Below are positions 48,440 through 57,454 of a stretch of DNA of 64,000 bases, piece by piece. A program made the position numbers and the translations under genes. The notes under the pieces are model-generated. The model was not told the DNA's origin. It made no database searches and worked only from the letters and a program-made list of their open reading frames with translations. Source of the stretch: Solirubrobacterales bacterium (GTDB lineage: Bacteria; Actinomycetota; Thermoleophilia; Solirubrobacterales; 70-9); assembly GCA_025964255.1 (NCBI GenBank), contig JAOPZF010000200.1:1-64000 (forward strand), in the 5' to 3' direction. Positions within the stretch are counted from its first letter, which is position 1. Each line of letters begins with the position of its first letter.

Positions 48440-49645
48440 TCAGGCCTGGGCAACGGGGCCGACCGGGCCGCCGGTCGCGAGGAAGTCGGCGAGCGGGTTC
48501 TCGTCGCAGACCTTCGCCGGCGGACGCTCCGGGCCGCCGTCACGCAGCCGCGACGGCTTCGACCGCGAGTGGTCGACCGCGGGCGCCGGGATCGCCAGGT
48601 CCTCCCCGCGCGCCGCGAGCAGGCGCTCGCCGTGGCCGAGCGCGCACTCGGGGTCGGGGCCGTCGAGCGGCAGGCCGGTGAAGAACTTCGCCGCCATGCA
48701 CCCTCCCCGGCAGGCGTCGTAGTGGCCACAGGATTCGCAGGCACCGCCGGACTGGGGACGGCGCAGCTCGGTGAAGAGCTCGGAATCGCGCCAAACGCCC
48801 TCGAAGCCGCGCGGCTCGCGCACGTTGCCGGCGAGGAACTCGTCGTGGATCGCGAACGGGCAGGCGTAGACGTCGCCGACCGGGTCGATCAGGCAGACGA
48901 CCCGCCCGGCGCCGCAGAGGTTCAGCCCCGGCAGCGCCTCGCCGTAGGCAGAGAGGTGGAAGAACGAATCGCCGGTGAGGACGTCGTCGCCGTGCTCCAG
49001 CAGCCACGTATATAGAGAGCGCTGCTGGTCGGCGGTCGGATGGAGCTCATCCCAGACGTCGGCACCGCGGCCCGACGGGCGCAGCCGGGTGATCCGCAAC
49101 TGGGCCCCATAGCGATCGGCGATCACCTTGAAGTCGTCGAGCTGGCCGGCGTTCTGGCGGGTGACGACGACCGAGATCTTCGGCTGCTGGAAGCCCGCCG
49201 CGGCGAGCCGCTCGAGCGCCCCGAGAGCGGTGTCGAAGGAGCCGGGGCCGCGGACCGCGTCGTTCACCGCGGCGGTCGCGCCGTCGATCGAGACCTGCAC
49301 GTCGACGTAGTCGGAGCCCGCCAGACGAGCCGCGGCGGCGGCGTCGATGCGGCTGCCGTTGGTCGAGAACTTGACCCCGACGTTGTGCTCGGCGGCGTGG
49401 TCGAGCAGCTCCCAGAAGTCCCCCCGCACGGTCGGCTCGCCGCCGCCGATGTTGACGTAGAAGACCTGCATCCGCTCGAGCTCCTCGATCACGCCCTTGG
49501 CCTCGGCGGTGGTCAGCTCGCGCGGGTCGCGCCTGCCACTGGAGGAGAGGCAGTGGACGCAGGCGAGATTGCAGGCGTAGGTCAGCTCCCAGGTGATGCA
49601 GATCGGCGCGTCGAGGCCGAGCTCGAACTCCTCGACCAGCTTCAT
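48440..49645 (-). CDS. mftC: MftC, radical SAM/SPASM maturase
   Basis: 401 aa. Radical-SAM cluster motif CNLACVHC (C25, C29, C32), GGGEPT block (IGGGEPTVRGDFWEL), and a C-terminal SPASM domain with Cys in LNLCGAGRVVCLIDPVGDVYACPF and CESCGHYDACRGGCMAAKFF. It decarboxylates and crosslinks the C-terminal Val-Tyr of MftA. The ATG overlaps mftB by 4 nt. Confidence 0.96.
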   Translation of the reverse strand: MKLVEEFELGLDAPICITWELTYACNLACVHCLSSSGRRDPRELTTAEAKGVIEELERMQVFYVNIGGGEPTVRGDFWELLDHAAEHNVGVKFSTNGSRIDAAAAARLAGSDYVDVQVSIDGATAAVNDAVRGPGSFDTALGALERLAAAGFQQPKISVVVTRQNAGQLDDFKVIADRYGAQLRITRLRPSGRGADVWDELHPTADQQRSLYTWLLEHGDDVLTGDSFFHLSAYGEALPGLNLCGAGRVVCLIDPVGDVYACPFAIHDEFLAGNVREPRGFEGVWRDSELFTELRRPQSGGACESCGHYDACRGGCMAAKFFTGLPLDGPDPECALGHGERLLAARGEDLAIPAPAVDHSRSKPSRLRDGGPERPPAKVCDENPLADFLATGGPVGPVAQA

Positions 49646-49941
49646 GCGGCGACCTCCTGGGGCTCGACGGGGACGATCATGTCGGTGCGGGCGAGGGTGG
49701 CGAGCGCGCTGCGGTAGTTCGGTAGCTCCGCCTCGGCGACGCCGGCGGCGCGGCAGGCGGCGATCGGGTCCGGTGCGGCCTCGAGGCCGCGGACCACCTC
49801 GAGCAGCCGCGGGCTCTTCAAGAACGAGAGCCGGCGACTGCCGAAGTGGTAAGCAAGCGCGCCGAAGCGCTCCGGCCGCAGGGCGACCTGGGGGTTCAGC
49901 CGCCAGCGGCCGTCGAGCGACATCTGGGGTGCGCCGTTCAT
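49642..49941 (-). CDS. mftB: MftB, precursor-peptide chaperone
   Basis: 99 aa. RiPP recognition-element-type winged fold (GRWRLNPQVALRPERFGALAYHFGSRRLSFLKSPRLLEVVRGLE) is typical of MftB, which delivers MftA to MftC. Stop overlaps mftC ATG. It lies 10 bp downstream of mftA. Confidence 0.93.
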   Translation of the reverse strand: MNGAPQMSLDGRWRLNPQVALRPERFGALAYHFGSRRLSFLKSPRLLEVVRGLEAAPDPIAACRAAGVAEAELPNYRSALATLARTDMIVPVEPQEVAA

Positions 49942-49951
49942 CGGGATGGCC

Positions 49952-50062
49952 CTAGTAGACGCCGCACATACCGTCGATCGAGACGTCCTCGACCAACAGG
50001 TCCTGTTCGACCAGCTCCTGGTCCTCGTTCTCGACGACCGGATCGTTTGGTGCAGAGCCCAT
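49952..50062 (-). CDS. mftA: MftA, mycofactocin precursor peptide
   Basis: 36 aa, ending with the family signature IDGMCGVY, whose Val-Tyr become the cofactor core. The leader is very acidic (DQELVEQDLLVEDVS). ATG at 50062 is preceded by GAGGAG (SD) 5-6 nt away. The gene is divergent from mftR, with the 54-bp gap holding a palindromic operator candidate. Confidence 0.97.
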   Translation of the reverse strand: MGSAPNDPVVENEDQELVEQDLLVEDVSIDGMCGVY

Positions 50063-50098
50063 GAAATCCTCCTCGGTGAATTACGTTCCCGGAAGCTT

Positions 50099-50117
50099 TA
50101 TAGCACTGAGTGCCATA
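50099..50117. promoter_or_regulatory. Palindrome between mftA and mftR (candidate MftR operator)
   Basis: TAT-a-GCACT-g-AGTGC-c-ATA: 8 of 9 positions in each arm are complementary around a central G. It ends at the A of the mftR ATG, so binding would directly cover the mftR start and the divergent promoter region. Confidence 0.7.
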
Positions 50118-50701
50118 TGTCGCTAGGAAGACCCCCCACCACCACCCACGCGGAGATCGAACGGATCGCGCTCGACCTGTTCGCCCGGCGCGGCTTCGAC
50201 GCGACGACGGTCGATGACATCGCCACCGCGGTCGGGGTCGGGCGGCGCACCCTGTTCCGCTACTTCGAGTCGAAGAACGACATCGCCTGGGGCGACTTCG
50301 ACTGGGTGATGGAGCGGCTGCGGGAGACGCTCGACGAAGGCGCCGGGCTGCCGCTGATGGAGGCGCTCCGCCGCGGCGTGGTCGAGTCGAACCGCTACCC
50401 ACCTGAGCAGGAGGCGGGTCTGCGGACGCGGATGACTCTGATCACCGGGACCGCGGCCCTGCAGGCGCACTCGGCGCTCCGCTACGCCGAGTGGCGCGGC
50501 GTCGTCGCCACCTGGGCCGCCGGGCGCCGTGGCGAAGCGCCCGACGACCTCGTGCCGCGGGTGATCGGCTACGCGGCGCTCGGCTCGGCGATGGCCTCCT
50601 TCGAACGCTGGGTGGCGAGCGAGGACGAGGATCTGCTCGAGCTGATCGATGCGGCGTTCGTCGGACTCGCCGCGGGCTTCGCGACGGACGCCGATCGATG
50701 A
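50117..50701 (+). CDS. mftR: MftR, TetR-family regulator of the mycofactocin locus
   Basis: 194 aa from the ATG at 50117. N-terminal TetR HTH: IERIALDLFARRGFDATTVDDIATAVGVGRRTLFRYFESKNDI. C-terminal ligand domain RYPPEQEAGLRTRMTLI..ALQAHSALRYAEWR. Characterised MftR proteins respond to long-chain acyl-CoA. Divergent from mftA and overlaps mftF by 4 nt, so it is probably autoregulated. Confidence 0.93.
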   Translation: MSLGRPPTTTHAEIERIALDLFARRGFDATTVDDIATAVGVGRRTLFRYFESKNDIAWGDFDWVMERLRETLDEGAGLPLMEALRRGVVESNRYPPEQEAGLRTRMTLITGTAALQAHSALRYAEWRGVVATWAAGRRGEAPDDLVPRVIGYAALGSAMASFERWVASEDEDLLELIDAAFVGLAAGFATDADR

Positions 50702-52074
50702 GCGGGGCGCCGCGATTCGAGCTTGACGCCGCGGTGCGTCGGCGCGACGGTGGCCGCCTCCTCATCGGCGGCACCCCGCCACGCCTCCTGCGGCTGAGCG
50801 CGGCGGGCGGGCGGGCGCTCGACGCGATCCTGGCCGGAGACGAACCGACCGGCGCCATGGCGACCTTGGCGCGACGGCTCGAGCGCCACGGAATCCTTCA
50901 CCCGCTGCCCGGTGACGGCAAGGGCGACCCCATGGTCACCGCGATCGTGCCCGTGCTCGACGGCGGCGAGTGGCTCGGCGGGCTGGTCGCGGCGCTCGCG
51001 GCCGAAGGCCCGGTGATCGTCGTCGACGATGGATCGCGGGACAGCTCGGCGGCGCGCGCGGAGGCGGCCGGCGCGCGGATCCTGCGCCACCCCACCCGGC
51101 GCGGCCCGGCGGCGGCGCGCAACACGGGCCTCGCCGCCGCGACGAGCGAGCTGGTCGCCTTCGTCGACGCCGACTGCGAAGTCGCGCCGGATTGGCGTCG
51201 CGGGCTCGGCGGCCTCTTCGCCGACGACCCCGACCTGGCTCTGCTCGCCCCGCGGGTCCGCAGCGCCCCGGGGCACTCGCCGCTCGCCCGCTACGAGGAG
51301 CGTGGCTCGCCGCTCGACCTCGGCGCCGCCGCGAGCCTGGTCGGTCCGGAGCGCCGCGTCGCCTACCTGCCCGCCGCGGCCCTGCTCGGCCGCCGCGACG
51401 CGCTGCTCGAGCTCGACGGCTTCGACGAATCGCTGCGCTTCGGCGAGGACGTCGACCTGGTCTGGAGGGCGCTCGCGGCCGGCCGGCGAGCGCGCTACGT
51501 ACCGAGCCGCGAGGTCCTCCACCGACCCCGGCCCACCGTGAGCGAGTTCGCCCGCCAGCGGGCCGGATACGGCCGGTCGGCAATCGAGCTGGTGCGACGC
51601 CACGGCAGCTCTGCCGCGCCGTTGCGGGCGAGCCGACACAGCGTCGCGGTCTGGGGCGCGACCGCGCTACTCGGTCCGCGGGCGCTCGTCCCGGCGCTCG
51701 CCACCTCGACCGCGATCATGACCCGCCGCGGCAAGGACGGGCGCTCGCGCCGGGCACTGGCCGAGGTCGCACTGCGCGGCCAGGCCGACGCGACCGCCAA
51801 CCTGGCCCGCGTGCTGACGCGCGAGTGGCTGCCGCTCGGGCTCGCCGCCGCGCCGTTCAACCGCCGCGTCCGCACCGCTCTTCTCGCCGCGTTCCTGGTC
51901 GACTCGATCCCGGCTTGGACCGCCGCCGGCTCCCCGGCCGAGCTCCTCCGCGCCACCGCCCTACGCGCCCTCGACCGCTCTGCCTACGCGGCCGGGATGT
52001 GGCGGGAAATGGCCAGGAACCGCGACTTCCGGGCGCTCAGGCCCGGCCCACCGCCGCGATCCCGGGCGAGCTAA
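50698..52074 (+). CDS. mftF: MftF, GT2-family mycofactocin glycosyltransferase
   Basis: 458 aa. N-terminal about 75 residues precede a GT-A domain: TAIVPVLDGGEWLGGL, VVDDGSRD, the AARNTGLAAA block and metal-binding DADCE. Then RRDALLELDGFDESLRFGEDVDLVWR (acceptor/ED motif) and hydrophobic C-terminal helices. MftF adds beta-1,4-glucose units to reduced pre-mycofactocin. It overlaps mftR at the start and the next SDR gene tail-to-tail by 4 nt. Confidence 0.93.
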   Translation: MSGAPRFELDAAVRRRDGGRLLIGGTPPRLLRLSAAGGRALDAILAGDEPTGAMATLARRLERHGILHPLPGDGKGDPMVTAIVPVLDGGEWLGGLVAALAAEGPVIVVDDGSRDSSAARAEAAGARILRHPTRRGPAAARNTGLAAATSELVAFVDADCEVAPDWRRGLGGLFADDPDLALLAPRVRSAPGHSPLARYEERGSPLDLGAAASLVGPERRVAYLPAAALLGRRDALLELDGFDESLRFGEDVDLVWRALAAGRRARYVPSREVLHRPRPTVSEFARQRAGYGRSAIELVRRHGSSAAPLRASRHSVAVWGATALLGPRALVPALATSTAIMTRRGKDGRSRRALAEVALRGQADATANLARVLTREWLPLGLAAAPFNRRVRTALLAAFLVDSIPAWTAAGSPAELLRATALRALDRSAYAAGMWREMARNRDFRALRPGPPPRSRAS

Positions 52075-52826
52075 GCGCTCGCGCCGCCGTCGACGGTGAG
52101 GGTGGTGCCGTTGATGTGGGAGGCGTCGGTGGAGGCGAGGAAGCAGATCGCGGCGGCAACCTGCTCGGGGGCGGCGAGGGTGTCGTCGAGGCCACGGCCG
52201 CGCTTGGCGATCGCCGGGTCGGCGTCGGGGATGTCGTCGAGATCGTCGAGCAGCGGGGTGTCGACGCCGCCGGGGCAGACGACGTTGACGCGCACGCCGC
52301 GCGGGCCGAGCTCGAGGGCGAAGGAGCGCATCATCGTCACCAGGCCACCCTTCGAGGCACCGTAGACGGTGCTGTAGGGCCAGCCCTCGAGGCCGGCCAG
52401 CGAGGAGACGGCGACAACGTTGCCGCCCGCCGCGACGAGGGGATCGATCGCGGCGCGGGTGAGCAGGAACGGGGCGCGCAGATTGACCTCGACGACGCGC
52501 TCCCAGTCGACGAGCGCGACGTCCTCGGCGCGGCGGCGCAGGCCGACCCCGGCGACGTGGGCGACGACGTCGAGGCGCGGGCGCCACTCCAGCGACCGCG
52601 CCAGGGCGGCGTCGATCGCGGCCGGATCGCGCAGCTCGCACTCGACGCCGAGCGCCTCGCCGCCCGCCGCGACGATCTGCGCCGCGAGGGCGTCGACCTC
52701 GCCGGCACGTCGGTCGAGGCAGGCGACCGCGGCGCCGCGCGCGGCGAGCAGCAGGGCCGTCGCCCGCCCCACCCCAGAGGCGGCGCCGGTGACGAGCGCG
52801 ACCCGTCCGGCGAACTCAGGCGGCAT
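52071..52826 (-). CDS. SDR oxidoreductase
   Basis: 251 aa. TGAASGVGRAT cofactor motif, NNAG-equivalent HVAGVG, catalytic Ser and YGASKGG (Tyr/Lys) and PGGVDTPL. It overlaps the upstream SDR by 11 bp. Classical SDR with an expected NAD(H)-dependent ketone/alcohol role. Placement between the mft locus and the steroid-degradation genes allows either mycofactocin-coupled or beta-oxidation function. Confidence 0.88.
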   Translation of the reverse strand: MPPEFAGRVALVTGAASGVGRATALLLAARGAAVACLDRRAGEVDALAAQIVAAGGEALGVECELRDPAAIDAALARSLEWRPRLDVVAHVAGVGLRRRAEDVALVDWERVVEVNLRAPFLLTRAAIDPLVAAGGNVVAVSSLAGLEGWPYSTVYGASKGGLVTMMRSFALELGPRGVRVNVVCPGGVDTPLLDDLDDIPDADPAIAKRGRGLDDTLAAPEQVAAAICFLASTDASHINGTTLTVDGGASA

Positions 52827-53589
52827 AGCCGCCGTCGACGTTGAGCATCTGCGCGGTGACGTAGCGGGCCCGGTCGGAGGCGAGGAAGCAGACCGCCTCG
52901 GCGATGTCGCGGGCGGTGCCGAAGGAGCGCAGGGGGATGTTGGCGCGAGCGGCGTCGAGGGCCGCGTCGTCGAGATCGCCGCTCTCGATCAGGGTCGCGG
53001 CCATGCCGTCTTCGAGCATTCCCGGCCCGACGCAATTGGCGCGCACGCCGAAGCGTCCCTCCTCGACCGCGAGACCGCGGACCAGGAGCTCGACCGCCGC
53101 CTTCGGAACCGCCGAGAGGCCGTCGCGCACCGCGAAGCGATCGGTGGCCGCGGTCGTCACGGCGACGATCGAGCCGCGCGCCGCACGCAGGTCCTCGAGC
53201 AGCGGCGCGACGGTGTTGAAGAAGGCGACGGCCTCGGCCTCGAGGTGTTCGCGGAAGAGGGCGGGCTCGACCCGGCTCAGGTGGCGCTGGGCGACCGAGG
53301 GGCCCGCGGCGTGGACGTAGGTGTGGATCCCGCCGAAGCGCTCGCGGGTCGCCGCGACGAGCCGGCGGGCCGAGGCCTCGTCGGTGAGGTCGGCCTGGAA
53401 GGCGGCGGCGCGACCGCCCGCGGCCTCGATCTCCGCGACCACCGCGGCGGCCGCCTCGGGTCGCGAGCGGTAGGAGAGTGCGACCGCGGCGCCGCGGGAC
53501 GCCAGCATCCGGCAGACCTCGCCGCCCACCCCGCCGCTGCCGCCGGCTACCAGCGCCGCGCCGTCGCGTTCGCGGAAGTCCTCGGCCAC
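52816..53589 (-). CDS. SDR-fold protein lacking the catalytic tyrosine
   Basis: 257 aa from GTG 53589, 5 bp after the thiolase stop. Cofactor motif VAGGSGGVGGEV (first Thr of the usual TG is Ala) and C-terminal MLNVDGGYAA. The active-site region reads TTAATDRFAVRDGLSAVPKAAVELL, so the YxxxK motif is S-A-V-P-K: Lys kept, Tyr replaced. It may be a reductase with altered chemistry, an enoyl reductase-like SDR or a non-catalytic partner of the neighbouring SDR. Confidence 0.8.
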   Translation of the reverse strand: MAEDFRERDGAALVAGGSGGVGGEVCRMLASRGAAVALSYRSRPEAAAAVVAEIEAAGGRAAAFQADLTDEASARRLVAATRERFGGIHTYVHAAGPSVAQRHLSRVEPALFREHLEAEAVAFFNTVAPLLEDLRAARGSIVAVTTAATDRFAVRDGLSAVPKAAVELLVRGLAVEEGRFGVRANCVGPGMLEDGMAATLIESGDLDDAALDAARANIPLRSFGTARDIAEAVCFLASDRARYVTAQMLNVDGGYAA

Positions 53590-53594
53590 AGTGC

Positions 53595-54746
53595 TCAGAG
53601 GCGCTCGATGATGGTGACGTTGGCCTGGCCGCCGCCCTCGCACATCGTCTGCAGGCCGTAGCGGCCGCCGCGGCGCTCCAGCTCGGCGAGCATCGTCGTC
53701 ATCAGGCGCGCACCGGTGGCGCCGAGGGGGTGGCCCAAGGCGATCGCGCCGCCGTTGACGTTGACCTTCGCGGGGTCGGCGCCCAGCTCCTTCTCCCAGG
53801 CGAGGACGACCGAGGCAAAGGCCTCGTTGATCTCGACCAGGTCGATCTCGTCGAGGGTCAGGCCGGTCTTCTCGAGCGCCCAGCGGGTCGCCGGGATCGG
53901 CGCCGTCAGCATGTAGACCGGGTCGCCGCCGCGCACCGAGAGGTGTTGGATGCGCGCCCGCGGGGTCAGTCCGTGCTCCTTCACCGCCGCCTCGGAGGCG
54001 ATCAGCAGCGCCGCCGAGGCGTCGGAGATCTGGCTGGCCACGGCGGCGGTGACGATGCCGCCCTCGGTCAGTGGCGGCAGCGAGCGCATCTTCTCGACGT
54101 TCGCCTCGCGCCGCGGCCCCTCGTCGACCTCGACCCCGGCCAGCGGCACGATCTCACCCTCGAAGTAGCCGCCGTCGATCGCCGCGATCGCCCGCCGGTG
54201 GCTCTCCAGCGCGAACTCTTCCATCTGCTCGCGCGAGATGTCCCATTTTTCGGCGATCATCTGGGCGGAGCGGAACTGGGAGATCTCCTGGTCGCCGTAG
54301 CGCGCCTGCCAACCGGTCGAGCCGCGGAAGGGATCGTCGAAGCCGAACTGCTGCCCCGCCATCATCGCCGCCGAGATCGGGATCGCGCTCATGTTCTGGA
54401 CGCCGCCCGCGACGACCAGGTCCTGGGTGCCGCTCATCACTCCCTGCGCGGCGAAGTGGACGGCCTGCTGGGAGGAGCCGCACTGGCGGTCGACCGTGGT
54501 GCCGGGCACGCCCTCGGGCAGCCCCGCGGCGAGCCAGGCGGTGCGGGCGATGTCGCCGGCCTGCGGGCCGATCGTGTCGACGCAGCCGAAGACGACGTCG
54601 TCGACCGCCTCCGGGTCGATCCCGGTGCGCTCGACCAGGGCGCTCAGCGAATGGGCGCCGAGGTCGGCCGGATGGATAGCGGCGAGTCCGCCGCCGCGCC
54701 GCCCGACCGGGCTGCGCACCGCGTCGACGATGTAGGCCTCAGGCAT
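53595..54746 (-). CDS. fadA6: Acetyl-CoA acyltransferase (thiolase), FadA6-like
   Basis: 383 aa. Thiolase residues: nucleophile Cys in [16 protein letters not shown], His in [11 protein letters not shown], second Cys in MCEGGGQAN. KstR2-type clusters carry fadA6 for thiolysis during HIP-ring degradation, and the neighbouring ipdABC supports that role. Symbol is by context and could be another FadA. Confidence 0.85.
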   Translation of the reverse strand: MPEAYIVDAVRSPVGRRGGGLAAIHPADLGAHSLSALVERTGIDPEAVDDVVFGCVDTIGPQAGDIARTAWLAAGLPEGVPGTTVDRQCGSSQQAVHFAAQGVMSGTQDLVVAGGVQNMSAIPISAAMMAGQQFGFDDPFRGSTGWQARYGDQEISQFRSAQMIAEKWDISREQMEEFALESHRRAIAAIDGGYFEGEIVPLAGVEVDEGPRREANVEKMRSLPPLTEGGIVTAAVASQISDASAALLIASEAAVKEHGLTPRARIQHLSVRGGDPVYMLTAPIPATRWALEKTGLTLDEIDLVEINEAFASVVLAWEKELGADPAKVNVNGGAIALGHPLGATGARLMTTMLAELERRGGRYGLQTMCEGGGQANVTIIERL

Positions 54747-54766
54747 CTCTCACTCCACCTCCGCGC

Positions 54767-55642
54767 TCACGCGCCGTAGACCGGCGCCGGGTTCGGCGCC
54801 TCCTCGATCAAATCCGCGACCGCGGCGCCGATCTCCTCCGGCTCCCAGCGCCGCTCACGGGTCGCCCGCGGGCCGAACTGCCAGCCGTCCATGACGCCGA
54901 TCGTGCCGCCTTCGACCTCGAAGACGCGACCGCTGACCGCGCCCGAGGACTCGCTCGCCAGCCAGACGACCAGCGGCGAGACGTTGGCCGGATCCATCGC
55001 GTCGAAGCCCTCCTCGGGGGGCGCCATCTGCTCGGCGAAGACGGTCTCGGTCATCGGCGTGCGGGCGGCCGGGGCGAGCGCGTTGACGGTGACGCCGTAG
55101 CGCCCCATCTCCGCCGCGGCGACCAGCGTCATCGTCGCGATCGCGCCCTTCGCCGCCGAGTAGTTACCCTGCCCGACGCTGCCGAGCAGCCCGGCGCCGG
55201 AGCTGGTGTTGATCACCCGGGCGCCGACCTCCTCGCCCGCCTTCGAGCGCTCGCGCCAGTACGCGGCGGCGTGGCGCAGCGGGCAGAAGTGGCCCTTCAG
55301 GTTGACCCGCGCGATGTCGTCCCACTCCTGCTCGCTCATCGAGACGAGCATCCGGTCGCGGGTGATGCCGGCGTTGTTGACCAGTGCGTCGAGCCCGCCG
55401 AACCACTCCACGGTGGTGTCGATCAGCCGCTTCGACTGCTCCCAATCGGCGACGTCGGCGACGCAGGGCATCGCCTGGCCGCCCGCGGCGACGATCGCGT
55501 CGGCGACCTTCTTCGCGTTCTCGCCGACGTCGTTGACGACGACCCGTGCCCCCGCCGCGGCGAGCGCCTGGGCGTGCGCCCGGCCCAGCCCCTGGCCGGC
55601 GCCGGTGACGATCGCGACCCGGTCCTCAACGATCCCGCTCAT
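54767..55642 (-). CDS. SDR (17-beta-HSD type 4-like) of the HIP-degradation cluster
   Basis: 291 aa. TGAGQGLGRAHA motif, VNDVGENA, NNAGITRD, S-Y-K in TSSGAGLLG...YSAAKG, and a longer C-terminal tail (GWQFGPRATRERRWEPEE) that is typical of the Rv3548c-like/multifunctional-enzyme-2 SDRs. Start overlaps ipdC by 17 bp. Probably oxidises a beta-hydroxyacyl-CoA of the pathway. Confidence 0.87.
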   Translation of the reverse strand: MSGIVEDRVAIVTGAGQGLGRAHAQALAAAGARVVVNDVGENAKKVADAIVAAGGQAMPCVADVADWEQSKRLIDTTVEWFGGLDALVNNAGITRDRMLVSMSEQEWDDIARVNLKGHFCPLRHAAAYWRERSKAGEEVGARVINTSSGAGLLGSVGQGNYSAAKGAIATMTLVAAAEMGRYGVTVNALAPAARTPMTETVFAEQMAPPEEGFDAMDPANVSPLVVWLASESSGAVSGRVFEVEGGTIGVMDGWQFGPRATRERRWEPEEIGAAVADLIEEAPNPAPVYGA

Positions 55643-56699
55643 CCAACCTCCTCAGCACCGCCGCCGCCTCGGCGACGATGCGATCGATCAATTCTTCGCA
55701 ACTCGGGATGTCCTCGATCAGCCCGACCACCTGGCCGCTGGCCGTGATGCCGATGTCCTCGCGGCCTTCGTGCAGGCCGGCGCGGTAGAGCATTGGCGCG
55801 TTGGCGGCCATCAGCACCTGGCTCCAGGACAGCTCGTGGGAGCGCTTCATCGCCAGCCCCTCGCGCATCATGTCGCGCCAGCTGGTTCCGGAGAGGCGCT
55901 GGAAGGCGACCGCGTTGCGGGTCCCGGCGGCGAGCCGGCCGAGACCGCTGGAGCGCTCCAGGTCCCGCACCGGGCCGCCCATCAGCACCCGCTGCGGCAC
56001 CCCGTCGATGACCGTGGTGACAACCGCGTCGGTGACGCTCGCGCCGAGGTACCGCTGCTTGACCGAGTCGAGCACCGGGCTCTCCTTGGTCAGCAGGAAG
56101 CGGGTGCCCATCGCGATCCCGACCGCGCCGTAGGCGAGCGCCGCGACCAGGCCGCGGCCGTCGAAGAAGCCGCCCGCCGCGATCACCGGGATGTCGACCG
56201 CGTCGACGACCGCGGGCAGGAGCAGGCTGGTCGGCACCTGGCCGGTGTGGCCGCCGCCCTCGGCGCCCTGGACGACGATCGCATCGACGCCCCAGGCGGC
56301 GACTTTTTGCGCGTGGCGGACGGCGCCGATCGAGGGGACGACGATCACGCCCGCCTCTTTCAGCCGCGCGATCAGCTCCGGCTTCGGGGCGAGGGCGAAG
56401 GAGGCGACCTTGACCTTCTCGCGGATCAGCAGGTCGATCGCGGCGCCGACCTCGGGGTTGTCGGCGCGCAGGTTGACGCCGAAAGGCTCGGAGGTCTTCT
56501 CCTTCACCGCCGCCACCCCGGCCTCGATTTCGGCCATGTCCATCGGGCCCGCGGCGAGGATGCCGAGCCCGCCCGCCGCCGAGGTCGCCGCAGTCAGCGT
56601 CGCGTCGGAGACGTAGCCCATCCCGGTTTGGACCACGGGGTGACGGATGCCGAGCAGTTCGGTGAGCGGGGTCGAGATCCGTGGCTTCACCTCGGTCAC
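55626..56699 (-). CDS. ipdC: IpdC-like FMN enzyme (nitronate-monooxygenase/enoyl-reductase fold)
   Basis: 357 aa from GTG 56699 (GAGGTG SD; GTGA overlap with ipdB). Starts TPLTELLGIRHPVVQTGMGYVS. FMN site blocks: VQGAEGGGHTG and IAAGGFFDGRGLVAALAYGAVGIAMGTRF. IpdC is the flavin-dependent reductase that acts on 5-OH-HIC-CoA-derived intermediates in the HIP pathway. Coupling to ipdB and ipdA makes the assignment strong. Confidence 0.88.
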   Translation of the reverse strand: MTEVKPRISTPLTELLGIRHPVVQTGMGYVSDATLTAATSAAGGLGILAAGPMDMAEIEAGVAAVKEKTSEPFGVNLRADNPEVGAAIDLLIREKVKVASFALAPKPELIARLKEAGVIVVPSIGAVRHAQKVAAWGVDAIVVQGAEGGGHTGQVPTSLLLPAVVDAVDIPVIAAGGFFDGRGLVAALAYGAVGIAMGTRFLLTKESPVLDSVKQRYLGASVTDAVVTTVIDGVPQRVLMGGPVRDLERSSGLGRLAAGTRNAVAFQRLSGTSWRDMMREGLAMKRSHELSWSQVLMAANAPMLYRAGLHEGREDIGITASGQVVGLIEDIPSCEELIDRIVAEAAAVLRRLDERDR

Positions 56700-57454
56700 G
56701 CTCGCACCTCGCGGTCGCGGGCTCCCTTCGGGTCGATCTCCTCGCGGATCAGGCGCAGCTCCTGGTCGCTCGGCAGGCGGGATTCGGCGACCTCGTCGTC
56801 GGCGCCGAGCTCGAAGCCGGTCGCCTCGGCGACCTCGTCGCGGCCCACCCCGGGGTGCAGGGAGACGATGCGCATCGTCCCCTCCGGCCCGTTCCAGTCG
56901 AAGACACCGAGGTTGGTGACCAGCCGGCGCAGGTCGTGGAAGCGCTCGGCGCCGGGGCCGGCGGCCGCGGCCGAGTCGTTGCCGACGCCGGCGACCATGT
57001 CGACGCGCGGCACCAGGGCGCGGGTCGAATGGCGCGGCAACCAGTAGCTGGTCGGATGGTTCACGGTGTTCCCCGGGGCGCCGCGGACGCCCAGCAGCTG
57101 CACGTCGGGCCGGGCGAAGTCGGCGCCGATGTAGGAGATGTTGGCGTTGCCGTGGCGATCGATCTGGCTCGGCATCATCATCACATGTCGGCGGCCGTTC
57201 CAGACCAGGTCGAAGACGGAGCGGTAGGGCAGCCACCCTTCGTAGGACTCGGGCTGCTCACCGACCGGCCAGACGCCGGCCGCCAGCATCGCGCCACCGT
57301 CGCCGAGCAGCAGCTCCGGCGCGAAGGTGGCGCGGGCGAGGCGGGCGCCGACCGTCGGCACCATCCCGATCGGGCTGACGAGGATCTCGCCGGCGTCGCG
57401 CCAGACCTCGGCGCAGGCGACTACGCAGACCTCGGCGCGGGTCGCGTCGCTCAC
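56696..57454 (-). CDS. ipdB: IpdB, beta subunit of the COCHEA-CoA ring hydrolase
   Basis: 252 aa from GTG 57454 (GTGA overlap with ipdA). CoA-transferase-like fold: ILVSPIGMVPTVGARLAR, LLLGDGGAMLA, MMMPSQIDRHGNANISYIG, VNHPTSYW, IVSLHPGVGRDEVAEATGF. IpdAB is a CoA-transferase homologue that hydrolytically opens the last steroid ring. It lies between ipdA and ipdC as in actinobacterial KstR2 clusters. Confidence 0.92.
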   Translation of the reverse strand: MSDATRAEVCVVACAEVWRDAGEILVSPIGMVPTVGARLARATFAPELLLGDGGAMLAAGVWPVGEQPESYEGWLPYRSVFDLVWNGRRHVMMMPSQIDRHGNANISYIGADFARPDVQLLGVRGAPGNTVNHPTSYWLPRHSTRALVPRVDMVAGVGNDSAAAAGPGAERFHDLRRLVTNLGVFDWNGPEGTMRIVSLHPGVGRDEVAEATGFELGADDEVAESRLPSDQELRLIREEIDPKGARDREVRA

